DNA of 64,000 bases. It comes from Bacillota bacterium. GTDB taxonomy: Bacteria; Bacillota; Bacilli; Paenibacillales; Paenibacillaceae. The position numbers were made by a program, and so were the translations under genes. Shown one piece after another: positions 39,081-48,828 of this stretch; positions within the stretch are counted from its first letter, which is position 1; every line of letters begins with the position of its first letter. The notes under the pieces are model-generated. The model did not search any database. It was not told where the DNA came from and saw only the letters and a list, made by a program, of their open reading frames with translations. Where the stretch lies: the NCBI GenBank assembly GCA_023391635.1, contig JAEWAQ010000037.1, forward strand, positions 1 to 64,000. The letters are read 5' to 3'.

Positions 39081-39119
39081 TTTGCATGTTATGTTATATA
39101 ATTGAATTCATCATGCAAA
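39081..39119. promoter_or_regulatory. Inverted repeat in AT-rich control region
   Basis: TTTGCATG (39081-39088) and CATGCAAA (39112-39119) form a perfect 8-bp dyad around a 23-bp AT-rich centre. It lies between the divergent beta-helix gene and the AraC remnant and may be an operator of the former. Confidence 0.5.
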
Positions 39120-39137
39120 CAAAAAGGAAGGGATCGC

Positions 39138-39301
39138 TGTGAATAAACCCGATTGGCTTGACACAGTTCCCGAATTACAGCACGTTAACGCCTCCGACCC
39201 GTCCGGGCTCGATCCGCAAAAATCCGTCCGGCATGAGCTTGACCGATTATTGTACAAGCGTCTACCGGAACGTGAATAACATCAGTTGGGACAAGCTTTG
39301 A
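39138..39301 (+). pseudogene. Probable remnant of an AraC-family regulator gene
   Basis: A GTG preceded by AAAGGAAGGG opens a 16-codon frame (MNKPDWLDTVPELQPR, stop at 39186). In a different frame the stretch 39212-39301 reads IRKNPSG then MSLTDYCTSVYRNVNNISW and stop. This closely matches the C-terminus of the AraC regulator at 50439-51335 (RRKTNMSLTEYCASVYDF), and the first residues resemble its MNAPD start. The simplest explanation is an AraC gene that lost its middle by deletion, leaving both ends. The intact N-terminal signal is short, so this is an inference from the C-terminal match. Confidence 0.45.
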
Positions 39302-39306
39302 TCGTG

Positions 39307-40575
39307 TTACCTTGCACGCATGCGCTCGGTGAGCGCTGCCGCATTCGCTTCTTTCACCCACTCGGCAAATTCCGTCCACAGACGGTCTTGTTTGTCGTAA
39401 AGCCCGTAATTGCCGATCAGCCCTTCGCGGTGCCAAAAGTCGTACAGCGCAAACCAGTGGGTTCCTAGAACGAACGGCATGCGAGCCGCCTGCATCACAA
39501 ACTCGCGATAGCATTCTCCGCGACGCTTCTGATTGGGGACGTGCGCCAATTGCGCCCCGTTGGTAATCAGGTCGAATCCTGCCCCGGGACCTTCGCAGAA
39601 GCTGAATTCCGTAATCATGCACGGCTTGCCCGCGATCAGGCATGCCCGTTCCATCCACTGCTCCGGCAGGTCGAAACAGTAAAAATTGAGCGACCAGGCG
39701 TCCACGTACTTGCCCATTGCTTCCAGCACGATATCCGGCGTGGACGTGCCGACAAAGCGGCAGCCCAAATGGAGATGGTTCGTGTCGTATTGCCTGAGAG
39801 CGCCGGTGGTCGTCTCGAAATAGGTTTCGGCGATGAGCCGCAGGAATGCCTTCTTGTCCGCAGCGTAATTCGTATCGTCCACGCGCAATTCCCGCAGCCA
39901 GAGCAGTTCCTCGAACGTGCCGTATTCGGCATGCCACGCTTCGTTCAGCCGTTCAATCTCGCCGTAACGTTCGGCAAGGAACGCCACCCAGGCTTTCTTC
40001 CCCGGACGGTCAGGCTGCAGCGCAATGTAATCGTCAACGAGTCCTGTGCCGTCTCTGTCCGATGCCTGTTCATTCTGCCCCCATCGTCCGCCGCTTCCCC
40101 ACCAATGCAATTCGTTATCCGTAAACCAGCCGATGACGTTCGGATTTTCAGCCATATCGACGCCTTTGTTGTAGAACATATCGACCATCGCCGCGTGCGC
40201 AGTCATACGAAAGCTTGGGTCGAACACGTCGGGAAACCCGTACCCTCCCCATCCGTTGTTGACCGCCTTTGCGCCGCGGGAGCAGTTGATCTCGATCGTC
40301 ATCGGACGTCCGGAAGCAAATAAGTACGGAAAATGCCACGCGCCAAGCGTGTTGAACCCGTGTTCCCAAACTTCCGAAAGCCTGGCCTCCGCCCACCGTT
40401 CAAACCATCCGCGGCCGCCGTATTTCTCCCGGAGAACAGGCTCCATCGGCGAGCTGTTATGATAGTTGAAGCAGTTCACCCCGAGCGAATACAGCGGCTT
40501 TCCTGCGGGATCAATGAATGACCACCTGCCGTCAGGCTGCTTGTTTACGGTGTAAAATCGGTTCGTTCCATTCAC
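39307..40575 (-). CDS. Clan GH-A glycoside hydrolase
   Basis: A 422-residue TIM-barrel hydrolase. It opens with FIDPAGKPLYSLGVNCF, a pattern seen in agarase-like and GH5-like enzymes. The probable acid/base is the Glu in NVIGWFTDNELHWW and the nucleophile the Glu in CMITEFSFCEG. I cannot assign a family with certainty (GH5, GH42-like or GH50-like). No signal peptide. The start is GTG at 40575, eight bases after AGGAGG and 14 bp behind the isomerase gene. It is the last gene of the second two-component-controlled locus and should act on the imported oligosaccharide. Confidence 0.82.
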   Translation of the reverse strand: MNGTNRFYTVNKQPDGRWSFIDPAGKPLYSLGVNCFNYHNSSPMEPVLREKYGGRGWFERWAEARLSEVWEHGFNTLGAWHFPYLFASGRPMTIEINCSRGAKAVNNGWGGYGFPDVFDPSFRMTAHAAMVDMFYNKGVDMAENPNVIGWFTDNELHWWGSGGRWGQNEQASDRDGTGLVDDYIALQPDRPGKKAWVAFLAERYGEIERLNEAWHAEYGTFEELLWLRELRVDDTNYAADKKAFLRLIAETYFETTTGALRQYDTNHLHLGCRFVGTSTPDIVLEAMGKYVDAWSLNFYCFDLPEQWMERACLIAGKPCMITEFSFCEGPGAGFDLITNGAQLAHVPNQKRRGECYREFVMQAARMPFVLGTHWFALYDFWHREGLIGNYGLYDKQDRLWTEFAEWVKEANAAALTERMRAR

Positions 40576-40589
40576 GATGCGCCCCTCCT

Positions 40590-41543
40590 TTATTCCTGAT
40601 CTTCCAACAGGCAAGCTTCCCGTTCGCGAAAGTAGGCAGCGGTCTGCCCAACCATCGCATCCAGCAATGCCGCATCCGGCCGCCCGTACATGGCAGGGTA
40701 AGGATCGCCACCGGGACCGAGCGGTTCCGGGGTTACGTAACAGCCCGGGCGATTGAATTCCATAAGGTACAGCGTCCTGATAATCGTATCGAGATCAAGA
40801 CATCCTTCGCCCAGTGCCCGCCGATTGCTGTCCGCCAGATGAAGATTGACCAGTTGGTCCTTGGCGACAAGCAGCGCCTCGCCGATATGCCGCTCCTCGG
40901 TCAGCATGTGATAGACGTCGGCATTGATATGGGCGATTCCGGGGTGATTAACTTCCTCCATATAACGTCTGGCATCGGCAATCGTATGCACCAGGCTGAC
41001 TTCAGCCGAGCGGATCGGTTCAATCGCAGCCTTCACCCCGTGCCTGACGAACCAGTCGCCTGCAAGCCGCAGCGTCTCGGCGCTCCTGGCAAATTCCATA
41101 TCGTCGTAGGGCTGCGGCCTCCCCACCGCTCCGGGAACGACGAGCAAATAGTCGCCGCCTATAATCGATGCAAACTCCAACTCGCGCTTCAAGTAGTCGA
41201 GGGCAGCTTGACGATGATGGGCATGCCTGCTGGATAAGTCGTTATCCTTGGAAAACATGCCGCATATTCCGGAAACGGATAAACCGTGCGCTTGCAGAAT
41301 ATCGGCAGTTTGCTTGGGATCATAGCCAAGATCGGGCCCGTAATGATTTCCATGCAGCTCCATATAACGAATACCGGCGTGTGCCAAACGGCTGGCCGAA
41401 GCCTCCAAAGGTTCCATGCCGAACCCCCAATTGCTCCACGAAAGCTCCAGCCTTCTGCGAAACCGTTCCGGATGCCGTTTTCTCAATTGATCAAAAGAGG
41501 ATTTGATCGATTCATTCACAATTTCATAGTTTTGCAATTTCAT
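40590..41543 (-). CDS. Sugar phosphate isomerase/epimerase family protein
   Basis: A 317-residue xylose-isomerase-like TIM-barrel protein (AP endonuclease 2 family). Metal-site segments are visible: MELHGNHYG, AAIEPIRSAEVSLV, HINADVYHMLTEE, and NLHLADSNRRALGEGCLD. Proteins of this type interconvert keto sugars or inositol derivatives. The ATG at 41543 has GGGAGG ten bases upstream; the gene lies between a permease and a hydrolase gene, so it probably processes the imported sugar. Confidence 0.9.
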   Translation of the reverse strand: MKLQNYEIVNESIKSSFDQLRKRHPERFRRRLELSWSNWGFGMEPLEASASRLAHAGIRYMELHGNHYGPDLGYDPKQTADILQAHGLSVSGICGMFSKDNDLSSRHAHHRQAALDYLKRELEFASIIGGDYLLVVPGAVGRPQPYDDMEFARSAETLRLAGDWFVRHGVKAAIEPIRSAEVSLVHTIADARRYMEEVNHPGIAHINADVYHMLTEERHIGEALLVAKDQLVNLHLADSNRRALGEGCLDLDTIIRTLYLMEFNRPGCYVTPEPLGPGGDPYPAMYGRPDAALLDAMVGQTAAYFREREACLLEDQE

Positions 41544-41571
41544 CGCAATCTTCCCTCCCGGCCATTCACCG

Positions 41572-42450
41572 TTACTCCTTCACCGCGCCCAGCACGATCC
41601 CTTTGACGAAAAAGCGCTGCAGGAACGGATAAACGAGCAAGATCGGCACCGCTCCGATGAATATTTGCGCCGCCTTCACCGTGCGGTTCGTAATATCCTC
41701 GACCACCTCCGGATTCATCGCCAGTTTCGTGAAGTCCTGCTGTACGATAATCGTCTGAAGCAGCGTGGCCAACGGATAATTGGCGGAATTCGTATTGTAG
41801 ATCATGCCCATGAACCACTCGTTCCAGTGGAATACCATCGTAAACAGCGACAGCGTGGCGAGCGCGGGCAGCGACAGCGGCAAATAAATGCGCAGCAGTG
41901 TCGTGAAGTGCCCCGCGCCGTCGATCAGGGAAGCTTCCTCCAGCTCCTTCGGGATGTTGCGGAAGAAGTTGAGCAGCAGAATGATCGACCATACTTCTAC
42001 CGCCACAGGCAGTATAAGCGCCCACAGCGAATTGTTCAGCCCCAGCTTCATGACGAGAATGTAGCTGGGCACCAGCCCTCCGGAGAACAGCATCGTGAAT
42101 ACGAAGAACCAGGCATACAGCCCCCGGCCCTTGAATGACCTGGACTCCTTGGACAGCGGATAAGCGGTCAGGGAGGCGATGACGAGAAACACGGCGGTGC
42201 CAAGCAGCGTCCTCTGGGCCGAAATGAACAGCGAGTGGCTGAAATTGTCGTTGCTCAGCGTCTTGCCGAATGCGTCCAGTGTGAAGTCGACCGGCCATAA
42301 ATAAACGAGGTTGGCCGTCGCAGCCGATTTCCCGCTGAGCGCCACCGCCAAAATGTGGACGAGCGGCAGCACGCAGCCGACGCTCAGCGCCGCGAGCAAA
42401 ATGGTGTTGAAGACGGTGAACAGGCGATAGCCGTAGGAACGATCAACCAC
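41572..42450 (-). CDS. ABC transporter permease, LplC/YtcP type
   Basis: A 292-residue membrane subunit. Six hydrophobic segments, EAA loop EEASLIDGAGHFTTLLRIYLPLSLP, and the typical C-terminus FLQRFFVKGIVLGAVKE. The start is GTG at 42450 with GGAGG eight bases upstream. It pairs with the LplB-type permease 21 bp upstream. Confidence 0.94.
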   Translation of the reverse strand: MVDRSYGYRLFTVFNTILLAALSVGCVLPLVHILAVALSGKSAATANLVYLWPVDFTLDAFGKTLSNDNFSHSLFISAQRTLLGTAVFLVIASLTAYPLSKESRSFKGRGLYAWFFVFTMLFSGGLVPSYILVMKLGLNNSLWALILPVAVEVWSIILLLNFFRNIPKELEEASLIDGAGHFTTLLRIYLPLSLPALATLSLFTMVFHWNEWFMGMIYNTNSANYPLATLLQTIIVQQDFTKLAMNPEVVEDITNRTVKAAQIFIGAVPILLVYPFLQRFFVKGIVLGAVKE

Positions 42451-42471
42451 GCCGGACTCCTCCTTCCCGGA

Positions 42472-43398
42472 TTAAAAAATGCGGTAATTGGCGAATCGAT
42501 AAGCGATCCGGTACGCTGACACGATGAGAAGGAAGCCGATTGCCGACTTGAACAGCCCGACCGCCGTTCCGAAGCCCATATTGCCGTTGACGATCGCGAC
42601 CCTGTACACATAGGTGTCAATGATGTCGCCCTTGTCGTACACGAGCGAGTTGTACAAGTTGAATATTTGATCGAATCCCGCGTTCAATATGCCGCCGAGC
42701 GCAAGCGTTGCCAGCACGATCGTGATCGGCAGCATCGCCGGAATCGTGATATGCAAAGTTTGTTTCCACCGGTTCGCGCCGTCCGTAACGGCCGCCTCGT
42801 ACAGCGCCGGGTTGATGCCGGCGAGCGAAGCCAGGAAGACGATCGTCCCGAAGCCGAATTCCTTCCACACATGGCTGACGACGACCGTAAAGCGGAACCA
42901 GTCTCCATCGCCGAGAAAGAAGATCGGCTCGATGCCGAACAGCCAGCCCAGCAGTTTATTGACCATTCCCCCCTCTGTCGACAGCATGTCGATGAGGATG
43001 CCCCCAAGTACGACCCATGACAGAAAATGGGGCAAATAAACGAGCGTCTGCACGGACCGCTTGAGCAGCGAATTCCGCACTTCGTTCAGCATCAAGGCGA
43101 ACGCGAACGGCGCGAAGAGGCCTGCAACGATTTTCCCGAAAGCGATGATCAGCGTATTCCACATCACCTGCACGCTGTCGTGCTGCCCGAACAGCTTCTG
43201 GAAATTTTTCAGTCCAACCCACGGCGAACCGCCGAAGCCGAGCCACGGCTTGAAGTCCTGAAACGCCATCACGGCTCCGCCCATCGGCAAATAGGCAAAA
43301 ACGATCGTCAGCAGCACGGCCGGAACGAGCATCAGATGAAGCGGCCAGTTGCGCGCGAAATTCCATCGGCTCTTTGGCTCCGCGGGGGCTTTTGCCAT
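42472..43398 (-). CDS. ABC transporter permease, LplB/YteP type
   Basis: A 308-residue membrane subunit with a Pro-rich start and six hydrophobic segments. The EAA loop reads YEAAVTDGANRWKQTLHITIP and the end FKSAIGFLLIVSAYRIAYRFANYRIF is the LplB signature. ATG at 43398, after GGGAG. This permease type takes up oligo-uronides and similar plant oligosaccharides in Bacillus and Paenibacillus. Confidence 0.94.
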   Translation of the reverse strand: MAKAPAEPKSRWNFARNWPLHLMLVPAVLLTIVFAYLPMGGAVMAFQDFKPWLGFGGSPWVGLKNFQKLFGQHDSVQVMWNTLIIAFGKIVAGLFAPFAFALMLNEVRNSLLKRSVQTLVYLPHFLSWVVLGGILIDMLSTEGGMVNKLLGWLFGIEPIFFLGDGDWFRFTVVVSHVWKEFGFGTIVFLASLAGINPALYEAAVTDGANRWKQTLHITIPAMLPITIVLATLALGGILNAGFDQIFNLYNSLVYDKGDIIDTYVYRVAIVNGNMGFGTAVGLFKSAIGFLLIVSAYRIAYRFANYRIF

Positions 43399-43497
43399 TC
43401 TCTCTCACTCCCAACCCTGTCTGCATATCTTTGCGCGGTAGTTGCGGAACAGCCCGAGCATGCGCATGACCTCCCGGGCTGTTCGGCTATAGCATCG

Positions 43498-45222
43498 TCA
43501 ATTGCCGGAGACGGCTTTGTACCAATCCTCAATTTCCTTGGTGATTTGGTCGCCGCCCGCGGCTTTCCAATTCGTCACCCATTTGTCGAAATAATCGAGC
43601 GGCTCCTTGCCGTAAATCAGCTTGCTGAACATTTCCGCTTCCATCTTGTCGAGATTTTCCTGTTTGTCCTTCATCGTTTCCGTCTGCGGTCCGGTGTACA
43701 GGTTGTTGACCGCATGCTCCCGCTGCGAGTACACATATTTGGCAGCCAACTTCGTCTGCGCAGTGTAGTTTGACAGCTTGATCTCCAGCGGTGTCACGGG
43801 CTGTTTGCCGTCGACGAGCTCTGCCAGCGTCTTGATATTTTTGGACGGCACGACCGGCGGCATGAACAGGAACGGCGGGGCCGCCCGTCCGCCCGGCATG
43901 TCCGCATCCGAAGTGACCAGCTTGCCGTCTACGAAGTCGTAATCGTACCCTTCGGCGAACCCGTACTCGAACTCGCCGTCCTTCGGCGGGTCCTCGTAGT
44001 TTTCATACATATAATTTTGATACTGGAACAGCACTTCCGGGTGCTTCATGTCTTTGTTGATCAGCAGCACGAGCCAGTGGTTCAAGCCGTTGCCGATCTG
44101 TCCGATTCGGCCGTCCGGTCCGGCCGGCAGCGGATAAGGCTGGACACTCGCGCCTTTGATGTTCTTCTCCGTTTCGTTAAGCGGCCAATCGTACGCCCAT
44201 TGGGTCGAGAACGCGATGCCCGCCTTGCCGGACGTGAACAGCTCGATCGCCTTTATTTCGTCGTGGATGCCGGCTTCCTTGTGAAGATACCCTTTGTCGA
44301 TCCATTCCTTGATTTTGCCGATCGCGGTTTTCGTTTCCGGCGTCGTCGAGCCGTAGACGATTTCGCCTTTGTCGTTCTTATGCCAGATGCTCATGAACGA
44401 ACCGTAGGCGCCCATCGCCGGGTTCACGCCGAGCCACGAAATCCGGTTGTATTTAATTTCCTTCAGCGCGGCCGTAAGGGCGACCGTGTCTTTCTCCCCG
44501 TTGCGGTCGGGGTCCTTGTTGACGAACGCGTCCATGACCGTCTCCAGCTCGGCGATCGTCGTCGGCGCCTTCAGACCGACATTGTCCAGCCAGTCCTGGC
44601 GAATCCACAACAGATCGTCGTGGAGAAGCGAAGATTCGATCATCGGAATCGCGTAAGGCTTGCCATCGCGCATGTAGGGCAGCCAGACGTTCTCGGTTTC
44701 AGCCACGGCCGCCTTCCATTCGTCGGACGCATACTTCTCGAACAATTCGTCCACCGGCTGGAATTTGCCGGAATCGATCAGCGTATGCGCGACCTCGGCC
44801 GGAACCGTCAGAAAGTCCGGCAGCGGCTCGTTCGCCGACAGCGTCAGCATCAGCTTCGTCTTGTAAGCGTCGTTGGTCGTAGGCGTCGTCCACAGCGTCT
44901 TCACCACGATGCCGAGCTTATCCCGTAGCCAGCGGGAGTACACATTGTCGTCGAGCGACTCGCCGTTTTTGAACTTCTGATCCGGGCCAACCTGGCGTAC
45001 CATCGTAATTTCCACCGGCGGGTCGTATTTGCCGTCCTTCATCGGCAGTCCTTCGGCCGTCGGCGTTCCCGCCAGCTCCGTAGCGGCGGCGCTCGGAGAC
45101 GTGCTGGCCGGCGAAGACGAGCCGGCGTTGCCATCCTTCTTGTCCGAGCAAGCCGCGACGAGTGCGCCGACAAGCGCCAGGATCAGCAGAACGGAAAAAG
45201 ACTTCCGCAGCTTTCTTCTCAT
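43498..45222 (-). CDS. ABC transporter solute-binding lipoprotein, LplA/YtcQ type
   Basis: A 574-residue binding protein, longer than ordinary sugar-binding proteins and typical of the LplA/YtcQ group. The signal peptide ends in the lipobox LVAACSDK, followed by a Ser/Ala/Pro linker to about 50. The ATG at 45222 has AAAGG upstream. It is separated from the response regulator gene by 112 bp that hold a cre-like site and a -10 box, so it likely has its own promoter. Confidence 0.94.
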   Translation of the reverse strand: MRRKLRKSFSVLLILALVGALVAACSDKKDGNAGSSSPASTSPSAAATELAGTPTAEGLPMKDGKYDPPVEITMVRQVGPDQKFKNGESLDDNVYSRWLRDKLGIVVKTLWTTPTTNDAYKTKLMLTLSANEPLPDFLTVPAEVAHTLIDSGKFQPVDELFEKYASDEWKAAVAETENVWLPYMRDGKPYAIPMIESSLLHDDLLWIRQDWLDNVGLKAPTTIAELETVMDAFVNKDPDRNGEKDTVALTAALKEIKYNRISWLGVNPAMGAYGSFMSIWHKNDKGEIVYGSTTPETKTAIGKIKEWIDKGYLHKEAGIHDEIKAIELFTSGKAGIAFSTQWAYDWPLNETEKNIKGASVQPYPLPAGPDGRIGQIGNGLNHWLVLLINKDMKHPEVLFQYQNYMYENYEDPPKDGEFEYGFAEGYDYDFVDGKLVTSDADMPGGRAAPPFLFMPPVVPSKNIKTLAELVDGKQPVTPLEIKLSNYTAQTKLAAKYVYSQREHAVNNLYTGPQTETMKDKQENLDKMEAEMFSKLIYGKEPLDYFDKWVTNWKAAGGDQITKEIEDWYKAVSGN

Positions 45223-45245
45223 ATCCTTTCCCCTCTCAACTAATG

Positions 45246-45264
45246 TGCAAGCACTTTCAGTATA
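45246..45264 (-). promoter_or_regulatory. Promoter with cre-like site before the LplA-type gene
   Basis: On the minus strand TATACT (45259-45264) is a good -10 box without a recognisable -35, and TGAAAGTGCTTGCA (45246-45259), one mismatch from the CcpA consensus, overlaps it. Activation by the response regulator upstream and CcpA repression are both plausible. Confidence 0.6.
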
Positions 45265-45334
45265 AAGGCGGCCCCATCTCCTCGATATGGGAAGAACTTA
45301 ACATCCATTGGCTTCTGTTAATCGGTTTGCCGGT

Positions 45335-46948
45335 TCAGCCGTCTCTGAACTCCTGCGGGGTCATGCCGAACTGCTTTTTGAACAATTTGATGAAATACGT
45401 ATTCTCATAGCCGACTTGGCTGGCGATTTCGTAAATTTTCTGTCCGGATTCCTTAAGCAGATAAAGTGCCTTCTCCATTCGGATCCGGTTGATATAGTCG
45501 CTCAACGTTTCTCCGGTTTCCTGCTTATACAGCTTGGACAAGTAGACGGGGTGAAAATGGACGTGGTCGGCGATCGTTTGGAGCGACACACCGCTTTCCA
45601 AGTGATCCTGGATATAGGACTGAACTTTGGCGAGCACGCTCCGGCGCGAATCGAACAAACGGTTTTTCGTGCTGTGCCTCAGCAGTTCCAGCGCCCGGAA
45701 CGACCATTCCTCGAGCTGCGCGATCGAGCGGACCCCCTCCCCTTCAGGGACGGCGGCGGCAGCCGGCAGCAGATCGGACAACCGTTTGCCGTTCTTGTGG
45801 GCGAAGTGGGAGAACGCCCCGGCAACACTGTACAGCGTCTCCTTCACATGCTCGCGCGAATCGGGAAAATGACGGTGCAAATCCTGAAACACGGCGTTCA
45901 GCTTCGCCTCTGCCGCCTCCCAGCTCCCGGTTTCCAGCGAATGCAGCAATGTCGGCAGCCGGTAAAGCTCGTCGAGCGCCTCCGCTTCCTCCTCTTCCGG
46001 CTCGCTGCCCATGGAGTAGAACTGGCCTGTGCTGCTGCCGATCCGCTTGTGAAAAGAGGTTAAAGCGCTTTCGTAAATCAAATGCGCTTCCTCCGGGAAA
46101 ATTCCCCAGCGGCTGATCATGATCGAAATCGCGCCCTTCAAGTAGGTCAGCACACTCATCTGCAGCTGCGCGGCCAGCCGCTCGATCAGCCGCTGCCGTT
46201 CCCCGTCGGCGGCGAGACCGGCCGCTTCACGGTCCTGAATCGCGAAGATCAAGTAGCCCAGTGAGTCCATATGGCACCAAGTCGCAAAGTGCTTGCCGAA
46301 TATTTCTTCCGTGATGTTGCAGACCGCGTATTCCAGCAGATGAAGCCCGCTTGTCCCGTAGCTGTAGAACTCGTCTTCCAGCCGGATGAGCAGCAGCGCC
46401 ACGGGCTCGCCGCACCGGAACGGCAGCCCCAGCATGCCGAGCCTTTGCGCGATTCGTTCCCGCTCCGGCATCCGGCCCTGAAGCAGATCGCCCAGCGCCT
46501 TGCTTTGCAGCAGCGGCATATGCTCCCGCAGCGTGTGGACCGTCTCGCGGTAGGCGCCGATCTGCTCCCACTCCGCCCGCAGCTTGTCCTGCACGCTGCG
46601 TACCGTCTCCGTCAGCTCGTCCGCCTCGATCGGCTTCAGCAAGTAGTCGGTCGTCTCCATGCGGATCGCTTCCCGGGCGTATTCGAATTCACCGTGCCCG
46701 GATAAAATAATGCAGCGGACGCCGGACCAAGTTCGGCGAATTTCCTGAATAAGCTCCAGCCCGCTCATGCCCGGCATCCGGATATCGGTAATGACGATAT
46801 CGACGTGGTGAAGGTTCAGTAGCGCCAGCGCCTCTGCGGCAGAAGAAGCCTGATGGACCTGTTCGACCTCCAGCTCCTCCCAAGGCATCGTATACGCCAG
46901 ACCTTCCAGCACCGCCGGTTCGTCGTCAACGATCATTACCTGGAACAT
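45335..46948 (-). CDS. YesN-type response regulator (REC plus AraC HTH)
   Basis: A 537-residue regulator. The receiver has the acidic pair in VDDEPA, the phosphorylated Asp55 in VITDIRMPGMSG and Lys in LLKPIE. The C-terminus is an AraC double helix-turn-helix (LQTIADHVHFHPVYLSKLYKQETGE, IYEIASQVGYENTYFIKLFKKQFGMTPQEF). It overlaps the kinase gene by 23 bp and precedes the LplA-type importer, its probable target. Confidence 0.95.
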   Translation of the reverse strand: MFQVMIVDDEPAVLEGLAYTMPWEELEVEQVHQASSAAEALALLNLHHVDIVITDIRMPGMSGLELIQEIRRTWSGVRCIILSGHGEFEYAREAIRMETTDYLLKPIEADELTETVRSVQDKLRAEWEQIGAYRETVHTLREHMPLLQSKALGDLLQGRMPERERIAQRLGMLGLPFRCGEPVALLLIRLEDEFYSYGTSGLHLLEYAVCNITEEIFGKHFATWCHMDSLGYLIFAIQDREAAGLAADGERQRLIERLAAQLQMSVLTYLKGAISIMISRWGIFPEEAHLIYESALTSFHKRIGSSTGQFYSMGSEPEEEEAEALDELYRLPTLLHSLETGSWEAAEAKLNAVFQDLHRHFPDSREHVKETLYSVAGAFSHFAHKNGKRLSDLLPAAAAVPEGEGVRSIAQLEEWSFRALELLRHSTKNRLFDSRRSVLAKVQSYIQDHLESGVSLQTIADHVHFHPVYLSKLYKQETGETLSDYINRIRMEKALYLLKESGQKIYEIASQVGYENTYFIKLFKKQFGMTPQEFRDG

Positions 46949-48707
46949 CCCCGTTCTCCCCCTCCCCGATCATGTCTCCATGCGGGTTCCACGTCAACCG
47001 CGCGATGCAGCCGGACGGCTTCCCCACGCGGTAGGAAACGCCGGCATCTCCGCCGAACCGCAGCGCCAGACGCTGGTGGACGTTCCACACGCCGTACCCG
47101 GTCGTTTCGGTCACCGGCCGCCGCAGCTGCTGCATCATGCTCAGCATGTGCTCCTCCGTCATGCCGACGCCGTTGTCGGCGACCTCGATCCATGCCCGGC
47201 CCCCGTCGTCGATGCCTCCCGTAATGGAAATCGACCCGCCCCCGGGCTTCGGCTCGATGCCGTGAACGACCGCATTCTCGACGACGGGCTGCAGCAGCAG
47301 CCGGGGAATTTCGAGTACGAGCACCTGATTCGGCACTTCGATGGCGTAATCGATTCGGTTCAGGCGCAGCTTCTGGATCTCCAGGTAATTGCCGATAACC
47401 TGAAGCTCTTCGGCGACGGACGTATCCGGCTTCTCCAGCCGGGTCGTGTACTTGAAGAAGCGGCCGAGGTTCACCGCCATTTTCTCGATCGGCTCAAGCC
47501 GCTCCAACCTGGCCATATTGACGATAAAATAAAGACAGTTGTACAGAAAATGCGGCTTGATCTGGGATTGCAGTTGCTTCAACTGAGCGTCCCGGGCGCG
47601 CAATTGCTCGGTATACACATTGTCGATCAGCCGTTGGATTTGTTCGGTCATATCGTTAAACCGCTGGAACACGAAGCGGAACTCGCTGTTGCTCGCCGGC
47701 TGAATCCGCGTCGAGAACTCCCCGTTCATGACAAGCCGCAAGCTCTTCACGAGCGTCCGGATCGGAATTTGCACATTGCGGTACAGCATGAACGCCGCGA
47801 ACAGGCTCATCAGCAGAAGCAGCAGCGTCGACACGTAGAACAGCCGGTTGCTGCTCACGATCGGCGACAGCACCTGCTGCATCGGCACATAATCGACGAT
47901 CGTCCAGCCGTCCAGATTGGTGCGGATATACGTCACGAGATAGGAAGATCCCGCCAGCTCGGCGGTGAACGAATCGAAATCGCGCAGGGGGCGATCCTCC
48001 ATCAGCGCGGCGACCTGCCCGGTCAGCGAGCGGTCCCGGGTTCGGTTCGGAATGACGCCCAGCCCGTCCCGGAACAGAAACGGATCGCCTTCGCCCGTCG
48101 CCTTGTAATCGTCAAGCAGCGCGACCAGACTCTGATCGGAGAAAGACATCTCCACGATCTGATCCGCCTTGCGGGGATCTGCATATCCGGCGAAAGGGCT
48201 GACCGCGTAGAAGTAAAAGCGGTATCCCTCCGCCGTCTCTCCGTCCTGAACGGGCCGGGTGCTCCATCCGCTTGCGACACGGTCGGCCAAGTAAGCTTCG
48301 TCGAACTCCGCCATCTCGGTCGGGCTGACGGCCTGTCGCGACTCGGGGAAGTAAACGGTCGTTTCGGTGCGCCAGTCCGACGTGTTGTTCTGGACCGTAA
48401 TGCGGTCCTCCACCTTCTTCTTGAAATCGATGACGTCGAAATAGCTCTCGAAGCCTTCGATCGTTCCGTACGATTTCAGAATGGGATCCCCTCCGAGCTG
48501 GAACGCGCCTTTGGACAACAGGTCGATTTGCAGGTTCAACCGATTTTGCAGAAACGACAGCCGGTTCGCGATCGCATCCCGAATTTCGTTGCGGATGATA
48601 GACACGGACACCTGATTCGAATACACATACAGACCGACGATCGGAATGAGCAGCAGGACGATGAACAGAACGATTTTGTGGAAAATGGTCAAACGGTTCG
48701 CGAGCAT
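46926..48707 (-). CDS. YesM-type sensor histidine kinase
   Basis: A 593-residue membrane kinase. Transmembrane helices at about 10-30 and 288-308 bracket an extracellular Cache-like sensing region; HAMP, then phospho-acceptor His386 in QIKPHFLYN, and an HATPase domain with VENAVVHG and VADNGVGM. The ATG at 48707 is chosen over one 24 codons earlier because GAGGAG precedes it and the hydrophobic anchor follows. It forms a coupled pair with the response regulator. Confidence 0.94.
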   Translation of the reverse strand: MLANRLTIFHKIVLFIVLLLIPIVGLYVYSNQVSVSIIRNEIRDAIANRLSFLQNRLNLQIDLLSKGAFQLGGDPILKSYGTIEGFESYFDVIDFKKKVEDRITVQNNTSDWRTETTVYFPESRQAVSPTEMAEFDEAYLADRVASGWSTRPVQDGETAEGYRFYFYAVSPFAGYADPRKADQIVEMSFSDQSLVALLDDYKATGEGDPFLFRDGLGVIPNRTRDRSLTGQVAALMEDRPLRDFDSFTAELAGSSYLVTYIRTNLDGWTIVDYVPMQQVLSPIVSSNRLFYVSTLLLLLMSLFAAFMLYRNVQIPIRTLVKSLRLVMNGEFSTRIQPASNSEFRFVFQRFNDMTEQIQRLIDNVYTEQLRARDAQLKQLQSQIKPHFLYNCLYFIVNMARLERLEPIEKMAVNLGRFFKYTTRLEKPDTSVAEELQVIGNYLEIQKLRLNRIDYAIEVPNQVLVLEIPRLLLQPVVENAVVHGIEPKPGGGSISITGGIDDGGRAWIEVADNGVGMTEEHMLSMMQQLRRPVTETTGYGVWNVHQRLALRFGGDAGVSYRVGKPSGCIARLTWNPHGDMIGEGENGDVPGNDR

Positions 48708-48828
48708 GCCTCTTCTCCTCCCGTTCGCGTCCTCCCCCGTCTGCGGAAACAGAGCGCTGTTCTTTAGATCATTCCACATGAGCCGTCGAATCCCTGTTTG
48801 CGCGAATCAAGCCCCGAAGCCGCGCAAA

